NCBI RefSeq assembly: GCF_007625075.1
Contig: NZ_QMIE01000007.1
Coordinates: 338-64,337 of the forward strand
Reading direction: 5' to 3'
DNA from: Oceanidesulfovibrio indonesiensis
GTDB lineage: Bacteria; Desulfobacterota; Desulfovibrionia; Desulfovibrionales; Desulfovibrionaceae
DNA length: 64,000 nucleotides
Positions 63,720 to 64,000 of this stretch are shown here, piece after piece (within the stretch, counting starts at the first letter, position 1; every line of letters starts with the position of its first letter). Under the pieces are notes generated by a model. That model did not search any database and had not been told where the DNA came from. It saw only the letters and a program-made list of their open reading frames with translations. A program made the position numbers and the translations under genes.

Positions 63720-64000
63720 ATGCTCGCACTCGTCTATCGTAAATCAGTCCCGCGCTATCTGGCTTCGGCCGGGGCGGGAAAGCTCATGCGCCGCCGATTC
63801 CTGCCGGCGCTGGCGCCCGTGGCGCTGAGGGACATCCCGTTCGACCGCTCCACTCTCGATACGCGCGGTCTCGGCCCGGAGTGGCTCATTCTCAAAGTGC
63901 GCATGTGCGGCATCTGCGGTTCCGACCTCAATCTGCTGCGCGGCGCCGAGTCGTATCTTATGGAACCCTACGGCTCCTTCCCCATCGGCATGGGCCACGA
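63720..64000 (+). CDS. Zinc-dependent alcohol dehydrogenase (MDR family), partial at window edge
   Basis: The first 93 codons of a medium-chain dehydrogenase, cut by the window end. It starts MLALVYRKSVPRYL and reaches the structural landmarks VRMCGICGSDLNLL (catalytic-zinc Cys63 and Ser/Asp nearby) and GMGHE (the GHE motif). Substrate preference cannot be read from this part. There is no clear ribosome site. The ATG is at 63720. Confidence 0.8.
   Translation, partial: MLALVYRKSVPRYLASAGAGKLMRRRFLPALAPVALRDIPFDRSTLDTRGLGPEWLILKVRMCGICGSDLNLLRGAESYLMEPYGSFPIGMGH

Overview
The window is about 60% GC, gene-dense, and looks like chromosome from a motile, anaerobic Gram-negative bacterium of the Desulfovibrio group (Desulfobacterota). 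This assignment is an inference. It rests on the indolepyruvate:ferredoxin oxidoreductase pair iorA/iorB, a fused AccA-AccD carboxyltransferase beside an unusual biotin-carrier protein, several sigma-54 activators, a flagellin, motAB and an MSHA/type IV-like pilus locus. I see no rRNA, tRNA, CRISPR array, insertion sequence or prophage. The window opens inside or at the end of a pilus locus and closes inside a zinc alcohol dehydrogenase gene.

Layout. 1-9.7 kb (minus): an MSHA-like pilus assembly operon in the order pilMN fusion, pilO, pilP-like, secretin, ExeA/MshM-type ATPase with a periplasmic tail, pilC/mshG, then a membrane-bound sigma-54 activator. 9.7-10.4 kb: AT-richer non-coding DNA. 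10.4-16.1 kb (minus): a five-gene operon of TPR protein, iorA, iorB, GAF-type sigma-54 activator and N-carbamoylputrescine amidase. 16.5-18.6 kb (plus): proA and nadD. 18.7-19.8 kb (minus): two small exported proteins. 20.1-21.1 kb: flagellin with its terminator. 21.3-24.3 kb (plus): an MBOAT O-acyltransferase and an SGNH-like partner with an unusual C-terminal extension. 24.3-26.6 kb (minus): the (p)ppGpp synthetase/hydrolase. 26.99-30.2 kb (plus): a SWIM-SNF2 helicase. The gap between these two holds a clear sigma-70 promoter and two strongly foldable RNA elements. 30.2-32.8 kb: two tandem MFS transporters. 32.9-42.5 kb: patatin lipoprotein, ssb, the acetyl-CoA carboxylase genes, PilZ-motB-motA, and purine nucleoside phosphorylase. 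42.5-47.3 kb: a TPR/SPOR lipoprotein full of NxT sequons, a membrane coiled-coil protein, a 36-bp tandem repeat and a FapA-family protein. 47.4-63.4 kb: cell-surface and export functions. These are a GT2 glycosyltransferase, an SGNH hydrolase, a GT-C-like membrane protein, an operon of alpha-oxoamine synthase with MacAB/TolC-like export genes, a flippase, two more glycosyltransferases and a SPASM radical SAM enzyme.

How the genes work together. Three themes recur: surface appendages and motility (pilus locus, flagellin, motAB with a PilZ c-di-GMP sensor, FapA), envelope glycan or lipid building and modification (MBOAT/SGNH, glycosyltransferases, flippase, alpha-oxoamine synthase with exporter), and sigma-54 control (two activators encoded beside their likely target operons). 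The best candidates for something undescribed are the structured intergenic RNA locus between rel and the helicase, the alpha-oxoamine synthase/exporter operon, the SGNH protein with a pseudopilin-like tail, and the palindromes lying inside the predicted promoters of the pilus and ior operons.
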